From an uncultured Sutterella sp. (GTDB lineage: Bacteria; Pseudomonadota; Gammaproteobacteria; Burkholderiales; Burkholderiaceae_F): a stretch of DNA of 28,860 bases. The position numbers and the translations under genes are program-made. The stretch is taken from positions 1 to 28,860 of the forward strand of contig CAKQON010000016.1 of assembly GCA_934255515.1 (NCBI GenBank), written 5' to 3'. Of this stretch, positions 7,506 through 15,601 are shown in pieces (position 1 is the stretch's first letter; each line of letters begins with the position of its first letter). The notes beneath the pieces are model-generated. The model was given only the letters and a program-made list of their open reading frames with translations. It had not been told where the DNA came from and did no database searches.

Positions 7506-7910
7506 TCAGGGCATCACCAAGCCGCTGGAGCCGGCAGCCGGAGGAGCCTGGAAGCCGGGCATGCCCGGGGTCACGATCTGATTGGCGGCTTCGCGGCGCA
7601 TTTCGCGAAGGCGCTCAACCGTATCCTGAAGACCCTTCTGTGCGGCGGCGCCGTAGCCCGCAACCGCTTCGGCAAGGGTCTTTGCCGGGATTTCAAAGTT
7701 GATGGGAATCGGCCCCACCTGGGTCATGATCTGAGCTTCGCCCAAGAAGATGATGTCGCGGCTCTCATCGCGCGTGCCGTCAACAAGAATCGGCGTCAGC
7801 ACGCGCAACGATCCAACGCGGCGGTCAGAAATAATTTCCTCGCGCACAAGGCTCTTCGGATCCATCTGAGCGTCGAGTTCGTCCGTTCCGGCCTGAGTAT
7901 CTTCAGCCAT
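7506..7910 (-). CDS. Conserved-looking protein of unknown function, 134 aa
   Basis: I do not recognise this family. The start at ATG 7910 is preceded by GGGAG at the right distance. An in-frame GTG 12 bases further upstream overlaps that Shine-Dalgarno and is unlikely. The protein has an acidic N-terminus, a predicted beta-rich middle (about residues 25-75, with RRVGSLRVLTPIL and FEIPAKTLAEA) and an amphipathic helix (about 76-112, VERLREMRREAA). The tail, from about 113, is disordered and Pro/Gly-rich. No signal peptide or membrane segment is seen, so it is likely cytoplasmic. Codon use matches the neighbours, which supports a real gene. It sits between a Usp gene and the kinase-like gene on the same strand. 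Confidence 0.75.
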   Translation of the reverse strand: MAEDTQAGTDELDAQMDPKSLVREEIISDRRVGSLRVLTPILVDGTRDESRDIIFLGEAQIMTQVGPIPINFEIPAKTLAEAVAGYGAAAQKGLQDTVERLREMRREAANQIVTPGMPGFQAPPAAGSSGLVMP

Positions 7911-7949
7911 TGCAGCTCCCACAAAGTAGTCGAATCAAAAATTTCGGCG

Positions 7950-7970
7950 GGCCGCCCCGAAAGGGCGGCC
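7950..7970 (-). terminator. GC-rich hairpin after the single-domain Usp gene
   Basis: GGCCGCCC (7950-7957) pairs with GGGCGGCC (7963-7970) around CGAAA. On the minus strand an ATTTTT tract begins about 8 bases past the stem, so it is an imperfect intrinsic terminator. It sits 13 bases past the usp stop. Confidence 0.5.
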
Positions 7971-7983
7971 GGAATTCTTAATC

Positions 7984-8418
7984 TTAGCGATAAACCATCA
8001 CCGGGAAGCGGGAATGCGTGAGCACCTTCTGCGTTTCCGATCCCAAAAGCACGGCAGCGATGCCCTTGCGCCCGTGGCTCGCCATGAAGATGATGTCGCA
8101 GCCGTTCTTTTCGGCCTGCTCGATGATCGCCTCCGAGGGCGAGAAGCTCTTCACCATCACGGTTTTGTTTTCCACTCCCACGGCGTCCGCCACGCGCTTG
8201 GCTTCAGCGAGGCGCTCCTCAGCCTCAGCAGATACGCGCTCGTCATACTGCTCGATCGACTCAGGGCGGTATTCCGCAAGGTTCGTGTAGGAATAGGGCT
8301 CGATCACCGTCATGATGACGAGGGTTGCGCCAAGGGGCTTGGCAAAGCGGGCTGCGCCCTCAACCGCCTTCACAGAACGTTCCGATCCGTCCGTCGGCAC
8401 AAGAATGCGCTTGTACAT
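7984..8418 (-). CDS. Universal stress protein (UspA family), single domain
   Basis: The 144-residue cytoplasmic Usp has the family N-terminus KRILVPTDGS, with the nucleotide-contacting Asp. The C-terminal ATP-binding motif is seen as MASHGRKGIAAVLLGSETQKVL (G-x2-G-x9-G-S/T type), so it is probably an ATP-binding Usp. ATG 8418 is preferred over an in-frame TTG at 8442 because AAGGAAG lies at Shine-Dalgarno distance before it, and because the conserved first strand starts directly after the Met. It is transcribed divergently from the tandem Usp gene across a 471-bp gap. Stress or stationary-phase roles are typical for the family. Confidence 0.93.
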   Translation of the reverse strand: MYKRILVPTDGSERSVKAVEGAARFAKPLGATLVIMTVIEPYSYTNLAEYRPESIEQYDERVSAEAEERLAEAKRVADAVGVENKTVMVKSFSPSEAIIEQAEKNGCDIIFMASHGRKGIAAVLLGSETQKVLTHSRFPVMVYR

Positions 8419-8889
8419 GCTGATTCTTCCTTTTTTAGTCAAAGCGTTTCAGGACGCATCTTTTGATCAATGCGCCATAACTTACATTTTAGGGCGCAGC
8501 CGGGATGTGCGTTCGCCTTAAACGGCGCGCGAAGGCAAATTTCTACCTTACGGGTCCTAGCGCCGCAGTTTTTCTTCTTTTCAGCATAAGCATTTACGCC
8601 TATAGACCTCAGGTCGAAGAAATAAACATGAATTCAACGCACTGATCAATATGCCTTTTTATTTTTCATACGGGCACGCCTTGAATTTGCATATCATTGC
8701 CCTGAGACAAGCTTTCGGCAGATTTTGAATAAATTTTGCTTCACTTCGCCCGGCATTCCCTCCCCGCCGTGGTAACGTAGCTTCATCCAGATAAAGAGAG
8801 GGAGTCGCCCCGAAGAGAATCTTCCCCGGACCAGCGGAAAGTCTCTTTCATCGGGCGCATCTTCTCCCTCCGTCATAAGGAGACACTCC
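8419..8889. other. 471-bp divergent intergenic region between two Usp genes
   Basis: No gene is supported here. It is more AT-rich than the flanks and contains two TGATCAAT sites (8464-8471 and 8643-8650) and the palindrome GACCTCAGGTC (8605-8615). Before the tandem Usp there is a leader with pairing potential: GAGGGAG (8798-8804) with CTCCCTC (8864-8870), and GCCCCGA/TCGGGC inside. AAGGAGA (8878-8884) is the Shine-Dalgarno of the next gene. No confident sigma70 promoter was found on either strand. Confidence 0.5.
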
Positions 8890-9789
8890 ATGCGCATTCT
8901 CGTACCGGTTGACGGCAGCACCAACTCCCTCAACGCTGTCTCGTTCATCGCATCGCGCCAGACGCTTCTCGGAAGCAATCCCGATATTGAGCTTCTCAAC
9001 ATTCAGCTTCCGCTCCCGGCACGCGCCTGCCGCTTGGTCGGCCAGGACGCCATCCAGCGCTACTACGAGGATGAAGCGGAAAAGGTCTTTGAACCCGCCC
9101 GCAAGATCCTGCAGAAAGTAGGCTTCAAGGCCGTTGAATCCTTCGTCGTGGGCGAGCCTGCCCCGTCGATTGCAAAGGCGGCGGAAAAAACGAGCGCCGA
9201 CCTCATCGTCATGGGCTCGCGCGGTCAGAGCGCCATCAAGGGCCTCTTCTTCGGCTCGGTCTCGAACGGCGTCCTTGCCCAGACGAAGTGCCCGCTGCTC
9301 GTGATCCGCGACAAGGCCACCACTGAAGACGATGCGCTGCGCGTCGGCATCGCGGTCGACGGCTCGAAGTACGGCCGCGCAGCCGTGCGCTACGCCCTCA
9401 AGCACATTTCGCTCTTCGGCACCGGCGCCACCTTCTACCTGATCAACGTTGTGAGCGACTACGCCGGCGCCGTCATGCCCGACATGGCCGGCATGGCGCT
9501 TCCGGCGCTTTCCGAAGAGGAAGTGCTTGATCTCCAGCGCGAGGAATTCAACGAAGCGGTTGAGCCGCTCCGTCCGCTCCTTGCCAAGGCCGCCATCAAG
9601 GCGAAGGAAGTCTGCCTCGTCGGCAACCCGGGCGACGAAATCTCGGCTTTCGCCCGCAAGCGCCGGCTCGACCTCATCGTTATGGGCTCGCACGGCTACG
9701 GCCGCTTCAAGAGCGCCATCATGGGCTCGACCGCCACGCGCATTGCGGCAACGGGCAACGTGCCGCTGCTCGTCATCCGTCAGCCCTGA
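8890..9789 (+). CDS. Tandem-domain universal stress protein
   Basis: The 299-residue protein has two Usp domains, about residues 1-141 and 151-299. Domain 1 starts with MRILVPVDGS and ends with MGSRGQSAIKGLFFGSVSNG followed by PLLVIRD. Domain 2 starts with RVGIAVDGSKYG and ends with MGSHGYGRFKSAIMGSTAT and PLLVIRQP. Both domains retain the G-x2-G-x(8-9)-G-S ATP-binding pattern, so an intramolecular Usp dimer binding two nucleotides is likely. The N-terminal domain has a longer insert rich in Arg and Glu (about 45-80). AAGGAGA (8878-8884) gives a clear start. It may be regulated through the long leader. A response regulator gene follows after a terminator. Confidence 0.94.
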   Translation: MRILVPVDGSTNSLNAVSFIASRQTLLGSNPDIELLNIQLPLPARACRLVGQDAIQRYYEDEAEKVFEPARKILQKVGFKAVESFVVGEPAPSIAKAAEKTSADLIVMGSRGQSAIKGLFFGSVSNGVLAQTKCPLLVIRDKATTEDDALRVGIAVDGSKYGRAAVRYALKHISLFGTGATFYLINVVSDYAGAVMPDMAGMALPALSEEEVLDLQREEFNEAVEPLRPLLAKAAIKAKEVCLVGNPGDEISAFARKRRLDLIVMGSHGYGRFKSAIMGSTATRIAATGNVPLLVIRQP

Positions 9790-9816
9790 TGCGGCATCTG
9801 CCCGTAAGTAAGCGAA

Positions 9817-9879
9817 GTGCGGCGCTTTAGCCGCACCAATAAAAGCCCGTCGGCTCCATTTCGGAGAGGCGGGCTTTTT
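9817..9879 (+). terminator. Two hairpins ending the tandem Usp gene
   Basis: GTGCGGC/GCCGCAC (9817-9823/9830-9836) is followed by a larger hairpin, AAAAGCCCG (9841-9849) with CGGGCTTTT (9870-9878), and a T-run. The second is the intrinsic terminator. The first may help processing. Confidence 0.85.
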
Positions 9880-10023
9880 CATGCCCGGAAATAGCGAAGC
9901 CATCACGCATATCCGGGATCCCGTGATAAGATCGCCCCCGCCTGACGCAGGGCGGCAGGCCCGGACGACAAGGGCATTCACGCCGTCGTTCGGTCGTTCC
10001 AGAGTCTTTTTTCCACTTTTCCG

Positions 10024-10743
10024 ATGACAGAATCACTCAGGAAGGGGGCCGCAGTCCGCGAACCTCTGCGCGTTTTCATTGCCGCCGAGAACCAGGCGGA
10101 GTGCGACCGCATCGCCCAGCGTCTCACCCGCGCACTTGATATGAAAGTTGCCGGCAGCGCCACAAGTGCGGCAGAACTCGAAGCCGCAATGCGCTGCGAC
10201 GCGAAGCTCGACGTGCTGATCACGGACGTCATGCTCGGATCCGACGACATGGCCCCGGTCCTTACGCGCATCAAGCACCTGCGCGACGATCTCGACATCC
10301 TCATCTACACCGCCTTCTCGCAGGATCCGTTCGTGATCCGCGCCATCCTTGCCGGCGCCACCGGCTACATCCTCAGGGGCGACCAGGAAGACCTCGTGAC
10401 GAGCGTGAGGCTCCTGAAAGGGGGCGGCTCCCCGGTGTCCCCCACAGTGGCGAGAAGCGTACTGCGCGCCATTCATTCGCGCACCTTTGCGCCTCAGCCC
10501 CCGCAGCCGCAGAAGCACGAGGCGCCCGAGAACCTTCTTCTCTCGCAGCGCGAAACCGAAATCCTCACGCTCCTCGCGAAGGGCATTTCATTCTCGGAAA
10601 TCGCCGACATCCTCTCGATTTCCCATCACACGGTGACGGCGCACATCAAGAAGATTTATCGAAAGCTCCAGGTGCATTCGAGAGGCGAAGCGGTCTATGA
10701 GGCCTCCTGCATGGGACTTCTCGCAGACCGCATCGGGAGCTGA
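10024..10743 (+). CDS. Orphan LuxR/NarL-type response regulator with atypical receiver
   Basis: The 239-residue DNA-binding regulator has an N-terminal receiver-like domain (about 15-135) and a C-terminal LuxR-type helix-turn-helix (about 172-235, LSQRETEIL then SHHTVTAHIKKIYRKL). The phospho-acceptor Asp is present (D68 in LITDVML), as is the switch Thr (T96). The N-terminal acidic pair is altered (AAEN at 20-23) and the conserved Lys is Arg (R118 in GYILRGD). Phosphorylation may therefore be weak or unnecessary. A Pro/Gln-rich linker (155-166) separates the domains. No histidine kinase is nearby. The start codon has little Shine-Dalgarno. It ends 10 bp from the convergent moaC. Confidence 0.88.
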   Translation: MTESLRKGAAVREPLRVFIAAENQAECDRIAQRLTRALDMKVAGSATSAAELEAAMRCDAKLDVLITDVMLGSDDMAPVLTRIKHLRDDLDILIYTAFSQDPFVIRAILAGATGYILRGDQEDLVTSVRLLKGGGSPVSPTVARSVLRAIHSRTFAPQPPQPQKHEAPENLLLSQRETEILTLLAKGISFSEIADILSISHHTVTAHIKKIYRKLQVHSRGEAVYEASCMGLLADRIGS

Positions 10744-10753
10744 CCTTCCTCTC

Positions 10754-11239
10754 TCAGACCTCGCCCTCGCGAAGCCAGTGGCCGGACTTTCCGCCCGCCT
10801 TTTCCAGAAGGCAGATGTCCTTCATCACCATTCCGCGGTCTACGGCCTTCAACATGTCGTAGACCGTGAGAAGACCCGCCTGCACGGCCGTGAGCGCCTC
10901 CATTTCGACGCCGGTCTTGCCGCAGCACTCGCACTGCGTCAGGCAGATGACGCGCGAATGCTCGCGATCGAGCTCAAAATCAACGGCAACGCGCGTGAGC
11001 GCAATCGGATGGCAGAGGGGAATAATTTCCGCCGTCTTCTTTGAGGCCATGATGGCCGCAATCCGCGCGACGCCGATGACGTCGCCTTTCTTGGCCGTTC
11101 CCGCCTCAACGAGCGCAAACGTTTCGGGCGCCATGCAGATTTCGCCGCGGGCGCGGGCAATGCGCATCGTTTCCGCCTTGGCGCCGACATCAACCATGTG
11201 CGCGTCGCCCTTGGCGTCGAAGTGCGTGAGTCCGTTCAT
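10754..11239 (-). CDS. moaC: Cyclic pyranopterin monophosphate synthase MoaC
   Basis: MoaC converts the MoaA product 3',8-cyclo-7,8-dihydro-GTP to cyclic pyranopterin monophosphate in molybdenum-cofactor synthesis. The 161-residue length is standard. Family blocks seen are MVDVGAK near 15, [14 protein letters not shown] near 50-63, IPLCHPI near 73-79, GVEMEALTA near 109-117, DMLKA near 127-131 and the C-terminal [22 protein letters not shown] lies at the right distance before ATG 11239. No other moa gene is adjacent, so it appears to be a single-gene unit convergent with the response regulator. Confidence 0.97.
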   Translation of the reverse strand: MNGLTHFDAKGDAHMVDVGAKAETMRIARARGEICMAPETFALVEAGTAKKGDVIGVARIAAIMASKKTAEIIPLCHPIALTRVAVDFELDREHSRVICLTQCECCGKTGVEMEALTAVQAGLLTVYDMLKAVDRGMVMKDICLLEKAGGKSGHWLREGEV

Positions 11240-11430
11240 ATTCTTCTCCTGATGAGAGCCTTGATGGGTTCAGGCAATTTTTCGACACTTCTCTAATGCT
11301 TTTCTCACTTAAGCACCGGTCCCCTCCGGGCCATAATGCTTGGAATCTGTGAAAGAAGCCCCGGCAGTTGGAAGTGCGCTGCCCGAGGCGAGATTAGCAC
11401 CCAAACGCGCTCATTGAAGACCGGATCCCA

Positions 11431-12936
11431 ATGTCCCGATTCCTGAAGTCCGTCATTGCCATTGCCTCGAGCCTCATTACGGCAGCAGTTCCCGTTTCTG
11501 CCTCTGCCGCGAGCGCGCTCGACCTGAATCTTCCGTCGCTAGGCTCCACCGCCGATGCGGGGCTTTCTCCTCAGGACGAATACCGCCTCGGCACGCAGCT
11601 GATGGCGCAGGTGCGGGCGGATCCGACTTATCTTGCCGATCCGGAGATCATGGATTATCTCGGGCGTCTCGGCTACCAGCTCGTGAGCCATGCGCGCTCG
11701 AGCACCTACAACTTCTTTTTCTTTCCCATCCAGGACGACACGCTCAACGCCTTCGCGCTCCCCGGCGGCTACATTGCCGTCCATACCGGCACCATCATCG
11801 CCGCACAGAGCGAAAGCGAGCTCGCCGGCGTCATGGCGCACGAAGTGAGTCACGTCGCGCAACGCCACATTGCCCGCATGATTGAAGGCCAGAGCGGCAA
11901 CCTCGCGCTCACGCTCGGCTCCATTCTGCTCGCCATCCTCGCCGCACGCGCCGGCGGAAGCTCGGGCGGCCACGCCGCCGCGGCGATAGCCATGGGCTCT
12001 CAGGCGGCCATGATCCAGTCGCAGCTCAACTATTCACAGAACGCCGAGCGCGAGGCAGACCGCATGGGGATCGCCACGCTCTACGCTGCCGGCTTCGACC
12101 CGCACGGGATGGAGGACTTCTTCTCGCGCCTCCAGGCGAGCAACCGCTTCTACCGCTCTGCGGCTCCCGCCTACCTCTCGACCCACCCGCTTACGGCGGA
12201 GCGCATGGCGGACATGGAAAACCGCACGCGGCAGCTTCCCGTCCAGCGGCACCAGGACTCCCCCGACTTCGGCCTCATTCAGGTCCGTGCCAGAGTGCTT
12301 CAGGAAACAAACTGGGACGGCTGGAACAAGGTTAAAAGAGAGCTCGCCCGCGATCTTGCCGCGGCCTCCGGCACCCGAGCCTGCACGCTCGCCTACGGCA
12401 TTTCCGTGGCCGAAGGCATGTTGAAGAACACGGACGCGGCCTACCGTGCCGCCCAGGACTCCATGAAGTGCGGCATCCGTTCGGCCATTCTCGAACGGAA
12501 CCTCACGCGTACGGCTTTTGATGCGGCCAAAACCCAGAAAGCGAAGCTCGACGCCCTTGCGGCCGCCAAAGCGGCGCTGTCACGCTATCCGCTCTCTGCG
12601 ATGATGGCGGAAAACTATGTCGACCTCCTTTATGCGCTCGGCCGCCACGAGGAGCTCATCAATTTCCTGAGAAGCGGCGTTGCGCTCTCCGACACTTCTA
12701 GCGACTACCACGCGCTCCTTGCGCGTTCCTACGAAGCGCTCGGGAAAAAGAGCCTCCAGTACATGCATACGGGCGAAATGTACGCGCAGCTCGACGCCAC
12801 GGAAGCAGCGGTTTATCAGTATTCGCTCGCGCAGAAGGCCAATGACGGCGACTTCTACACCATGAGCGAAATTGATGCGCGGCTCAGAGACCTGAGGCGG
12901 CAGTACGACGACGAAAAGAAGGCGGCCGAGCGGTAG
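11431..12936 (+). CDS. bepA: Periplasmic M48 metalloprotease with C-terminal repeats, BepA/YfgC-like
   Basis: This is probably the periplasmic protease/chaperone that maintains outer-membrane assembly by acting on misassembled LptD and BAM substrates. The 501 residues are close to E. coli BepA. A Sec signal peptide (about 1-27, ending ASA) is followed by the M48 domain, with HEVSH zinc-binding and catalytic motif at 137-141 and the EREAD motif with the third zinc ligand at 206-210. A hydrophobic Gly/Ala-rich stretch at about 153-190 is characteristic of the family. The C-terminal half is Ala-rich and helical, consistent with TPR repeats. The start has only a weak GGA. The symbol is transferred by similarity. 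Confidence 0.86.
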   Translation: MSRFLKSVIAIASSLITAAVPVSASAASALDLNLPSLGSTADAGLSPQDEYRLGTQLMAQVRADPTYLADPEIMDYLGRLGYQLVSHARSSTYNFFFFPIQDDTLNAFALPGGYIAVHTGTIIAAQSESELAGVMAHEVSHVAQRHIARMIEGQSGNLALTLGSILLAILAARAGGSSGGHAAAAIAMGSQAAMIQSQLNYSQNAEREADRMGIATLYAAGFDPHGMEDFFSRLQASNRFYRSAAPAYLSTHPLTAERMADMENRTRQLPVQRHQDSPDFGLIQVRARVLQETNWDGWNKVKRELARDLAAASGTRACTLAYGISVAEGMLKNTDAAYRAAQDSMKCGIRSAILERNLTRTAFDAAKTQKAKLDALAAAKAALSRYPLSAMMAENYVDLLYALGRHEELINFLRSGVALSDTSSDYHALLARSYEALGKKSLQYMHTGEMYAQLDATEAAVYQYSLAQKANDGDFYTMSEIDARLRDLRRQYDDEKKAAER

Positions 12937-13083
12937 CAGCGCACCTGAAGCCGCTCAAAAAGTCGTCTTTCCGGACGACGCTTTCGCCTGCGGCAGTGTG
13001 CGAAAATAGCCCCAACTTTTTGCCCCCTTTCATTTTTGCGACGCAGCGCGCCTATTTCTCGGGCGCGAACCGCGCCATTCGTT

Positions 13084-14166
13084 ATGGCTATTGAAGATTT
13101 TCTTACCGTTGCCGCCCCTACCGATGAAATGATCGAAACCGACGCCGTCGTCGTCGGCGCCGGTCCTGTCGGCCTCTTCCAGGTTTTTGAGCTTGGCCTT
13201 CTTGAAATCAAGTGCCACGTCATTGATTCGCTGCGCACCGTTGGCGGCCAGTGCATGGAGCTTTATCCGACAAAGCCCATCTACGACATCCCGGCGGTTC
13301 CGGTTTGCTCCTCCTATGAGCTCACCGAAAACCTCCTCAAGCAGAATCATCACTTTGCTCCGGTCTTTCATCTCGGCGAAGAAGTGACCGACGTGAAGAA
13401 GCTCGAGGACGGCACCTTCCACGTGACCACGTCCGCGGGTTCGCGCTTCCATTGCAAGGTGGTGATCATCGCGGCCGGCGTCGGCTCCTTCCAGCCGCGG
13501 CCGCTGCGCGTAAAGGGCATCGAGAAATTCGAAGGCACCCAGCTTCATTACAGCTGCAAGGATCCCTCGATCTTTGATGGCAAGAATGTCGTCATCCTGG
13601 GCGGCGGCGACTCGGCGCTCGACTGGACCCTCAACCTCGTCGGCAAGGCTGAAAGCGTTGTGCTCGTCCACCGCCGCGACGGCTTCCGCGCACAGGCAGC
13701 GTCCGTCGCCCGCATGAAGGAGCTCTGCGAAAACTGGGAAATGCAGTTTGAAGTGGGCCAGGTCACGGGCTTCACGGAAGAAGACGGCAAGCTCACCGAA
13801 GTCGCGGTCTCGGGCGCCGACGGCGTCACGCGCCGCATCCCGCTCGACCATCTCCTCGTCTTCTTTGGTCTTCAGCCGAAGCTCGGCCCCATTGAAAACT
13901 GGGGGCTCAACCTTGAGCGCAAGCAGATCGTCGTCGATACCGCTCGCTTTGAGTCAAGCATCCCCGGCATCTTCGCCGTGGGCGACATCAATACGTACCC
14001 CGGGAAAAAGAAGCTCATTCTCTCGGGCTTCCATGAATGCGCGTTGGCTGCCTTTGCGGCCTGCGACTATGTCTTCCCTGAAAAGCGCGTCTTCCTCCAG
14101 TACACGACGACGAGCCCGAAGCTCCACAAGGTGCTCGGCGTTGAAACGCCGACCTTCGACGATTAA
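13084..14166 (+). CDS. Ferredoxin/flavodoxin--NADP+ reductase, thioredoxin-reductase-like type
   Basis: This FAD enzyme moves electrons between NADPH and ferredoxin or flavodoxin. The 360-residue protein has an FAD-binding Rossmann motif GAGPVG near residues 25-30, then GGQCMELYP near 55-63. The NADPH-binding GGGDSALDW lies near 175-183 and the C-terminal FAD motif [10 protein letters not shown] near 298-307. The redox CxxC of true thioredoxin reductases is absent, and this separates the type-2 FNR family from TrxB. I chose ATG 13084 (MAIEDF) because the in-frame TTG at 13036 would add an unconserved Arg/Ser-rich 16 residues. It is followed by a terminator shared with mrp. Confidence 0.9.
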   Translation: MAIEDFLTVAAPTDEMIETDAVVVGAGPVGLFQVFELGLLEIKCHVIDSLRTVGGQCMELYPTKPIYDIPAVPVCSSYELTENLLKQNHHFAPVFHLGEEVTDVKKLEDGTFHVTTSAGSRFHCKVVIIAAGVGSFQPRPLRVKGIEKFEGTQLHYSCKDPSIFDGKNVVILGGGDSALDWTLNLVGKAESVVLVHRRDGFRAQAASVARMKELCENWEMQFEVGQVTGFTEEDGKLTEVAVSGADGVTRRIPLDHLLVFFGLQPKLGPIENWGLNLERKQIVVDTARFESSIPGIFAVGDINTYPGKKKLILSGFHECALAAFAACDYVFPEKRVFLQYTTTSPKLHKVLGVETPTFDD

Positions 14167-14202
14167 AGCCCTGAAGCGACGCGCCTTTCGCGCGTTACGC
14201 TC

Positions 14203-14247
14203 AAAAAATCCCCGCTGCGCCGAAAGGAACCGCGGGGATTTTTATTT
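14203..14247. terminator. Terminator between the FNR gene and mrp
   Basis: AAAAATCCCCGC (14204-14215) pairs with GCGGGGATTTTT (14232-14243). A T-rich tail lies on the plus side and an A-run on the other, so it can serve both convergent genes. Confidence 0.88.
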
Positions 14248-14263
14248 CGAAAGAAGCCCTTTA

Positions 14264-15352
14264 TCAGTCGTTCTTCACCGAAATGGTCGGCATGCGGGCT
14301 GAATAGTCCTTGCCGAGCTTGGCGACCGCGCCGGCAATCTTCATCGCGATCGAACGGTACATCTTCGCGGCCTGGCTTTCCGGATCAGCCGCAACGGTGG
14401 GGTTCCCGCTGTCAGCAGCCTCGCAGATCTCCGCGGAAAGCGGCAGTTCGCCGAGAAGCGGGACGCCGTAGGTCTCGCCCATGCGCTTCGCACCGCCCTC
14501 GCCGAAAATATGCTGGACCTTGCCGCAGCAGGGGCAAATGAAGACTGACATGTTTTCGATGATGCCGATCAGGGGAACGTTCACCTTCTCGAACATTCTG
14601 AGACCCTTCTTCGCATCAATGAGCGCAATGTCCTGCGGGGTCGTCACGACAACGGCGCCTGTCAGGGGCGAGCTCTGCGAGAGCTGCAGCTGAATGTCGC
14701 CCGTTCCCGGGGGCATGTCGACGATGAGGTAGTCGAGGTCATGCCAGTTGGTAAGCGTGAGGAGCTGATTGAGGGCGCCCGAGGCCATCGGGCCGCGCCA
14801 GATCATCGGTTCATCCTCGTCGACCATGAAGCCGACGGAATTGATCTGAAGACCGTGCGCCTCAAGCGGCTCCATGGTCTTGCCGTCGACGGTCATCGGC
14901 TGCCCGTGAGCGCCGAGCATGGTGGGCTGCGAGGGACCATAGACGTCGGCATCAAGAACGCCCACTTTGGCCCCTTCGTAGCTGAGTGCAAGCGCAAGGT
15001 TGGCAGACACCGTCGACTTGCCGACGCCTCCCTTGCCGGATGAAACGGCAATGATGTTCTTCACGCCCGGGAGAACGCGCTGCGTGCCCTGAACCTTGTG
15101 CGCAATGATGTTCTGCTTCACATCTGCGCAAACCTTCTCGGCGCCGAGTTCCTTCACGGCGCTTTCGACTGCGGCCTTGACGGACTCAATTGCGAAGCGG
15201 GCGGGATAGCCGAGCTCAATATGAACCACTACACCGCCCTTGTCGTCGGTTTCAATGCCCTTCAGCATGCGGGCGGAGACATAGTCCGTACCGACCACGG
15301 GGTCGATCAGTTTTGAAAGGCGCTCCTCAACCTGAGAAGTGGAAATCGTCAT
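14264..15352 (-). CDS. apbC: Mrp/ApbC-type iron-sulfur cluster carrier ATPase
   Basis: This cytoplasmic P-loop ATPase binds and transfers [4Fe-4S] clusters to apo-enzymes. The 362 residues comprise an N-terminal MIP18/DUF59-like domain (about 1-85, with LIDPVVG and HIELGYP) and the Mrp/NBP35 ATPase domain. The deviant Walker A SSGKGGVGKST is near 104-114, DADVYGPSQP near 139-148 and VDMPPGTGD near 215-223. The cluster-binding pair CPCC is near 272-275. GAGGAG lies before ATG 15352. It may supply clusters for anaerobic enzymes. MoaC lies nearby, but the two are separate transcription units. Confidence 0.95.
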   Translation of the reverse strand: MTISTSQVEERLSKLIDPVVGTDYVSARMLKGIETDDKGGVVVHIELGYPARFAIESVKAAVESAVKELGAEKVCADVKQNIIAHKVQGTQRVLPGVKNIIAVSSGKGGVGKSTVSANLALALSYEGAKVGVLDADVYGPSQPTMLGAHGQPMTVDGKTMEPLEAHGLQINSVGFMVDEDEPMIWRGPMASGALNQLLTLTNWHDLDYLIVDMPPGTGDIQLQLSQSSPLTGAVVVTTPQDIALIDAKKGLRMFEKVNVPLIGIIENMSVFICPCCGKVQHIFGEGGAKRMGETYGVPLLGELPLSAEICEAADSGNPTVAADPESQAAKMYRSIAMKIAGAVAKLGKDYSARMPTISVKND

Positions 15353-15601
15353 GGGGGACTCCTCGAAATAGGAAAGAGCCGTTACTGCTGCTCTTTTTGG
15401 AATGCTTGAGAGATTCTAATTAGCCTCCCGAAAAGCTTCCTTACGCCAAGCGAACTATGGGCGGAAACAATTCGCAAAATTAAAGTGCTCGGCTTCGAAT
15501 TCAACTGAAGCTACACTCGGCGGGCCTTCCTCATAATCAAAGAAGCGCATACTCAATCAATCACCGACGATTCAATTCTCAACTCACTGGAGCTGACCCT
15601 C

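Noticed and set aside
8464..8650. Two TGATCAAT sites as possible FNR/ANR boxes
   Set aside because: The FNR consensus needs TTGAT and ATCAA separated by four bases. Here the half-sites abut, so the match is not good enough.
8694..8876. Minus-strand small frame of about 60 codons before the tandem Usp gene
   Set aside because: It has no Shine-Dalgarno, is antisense to the Usp leader, shows no recognisable motif, and can be explained as a chance open frame.
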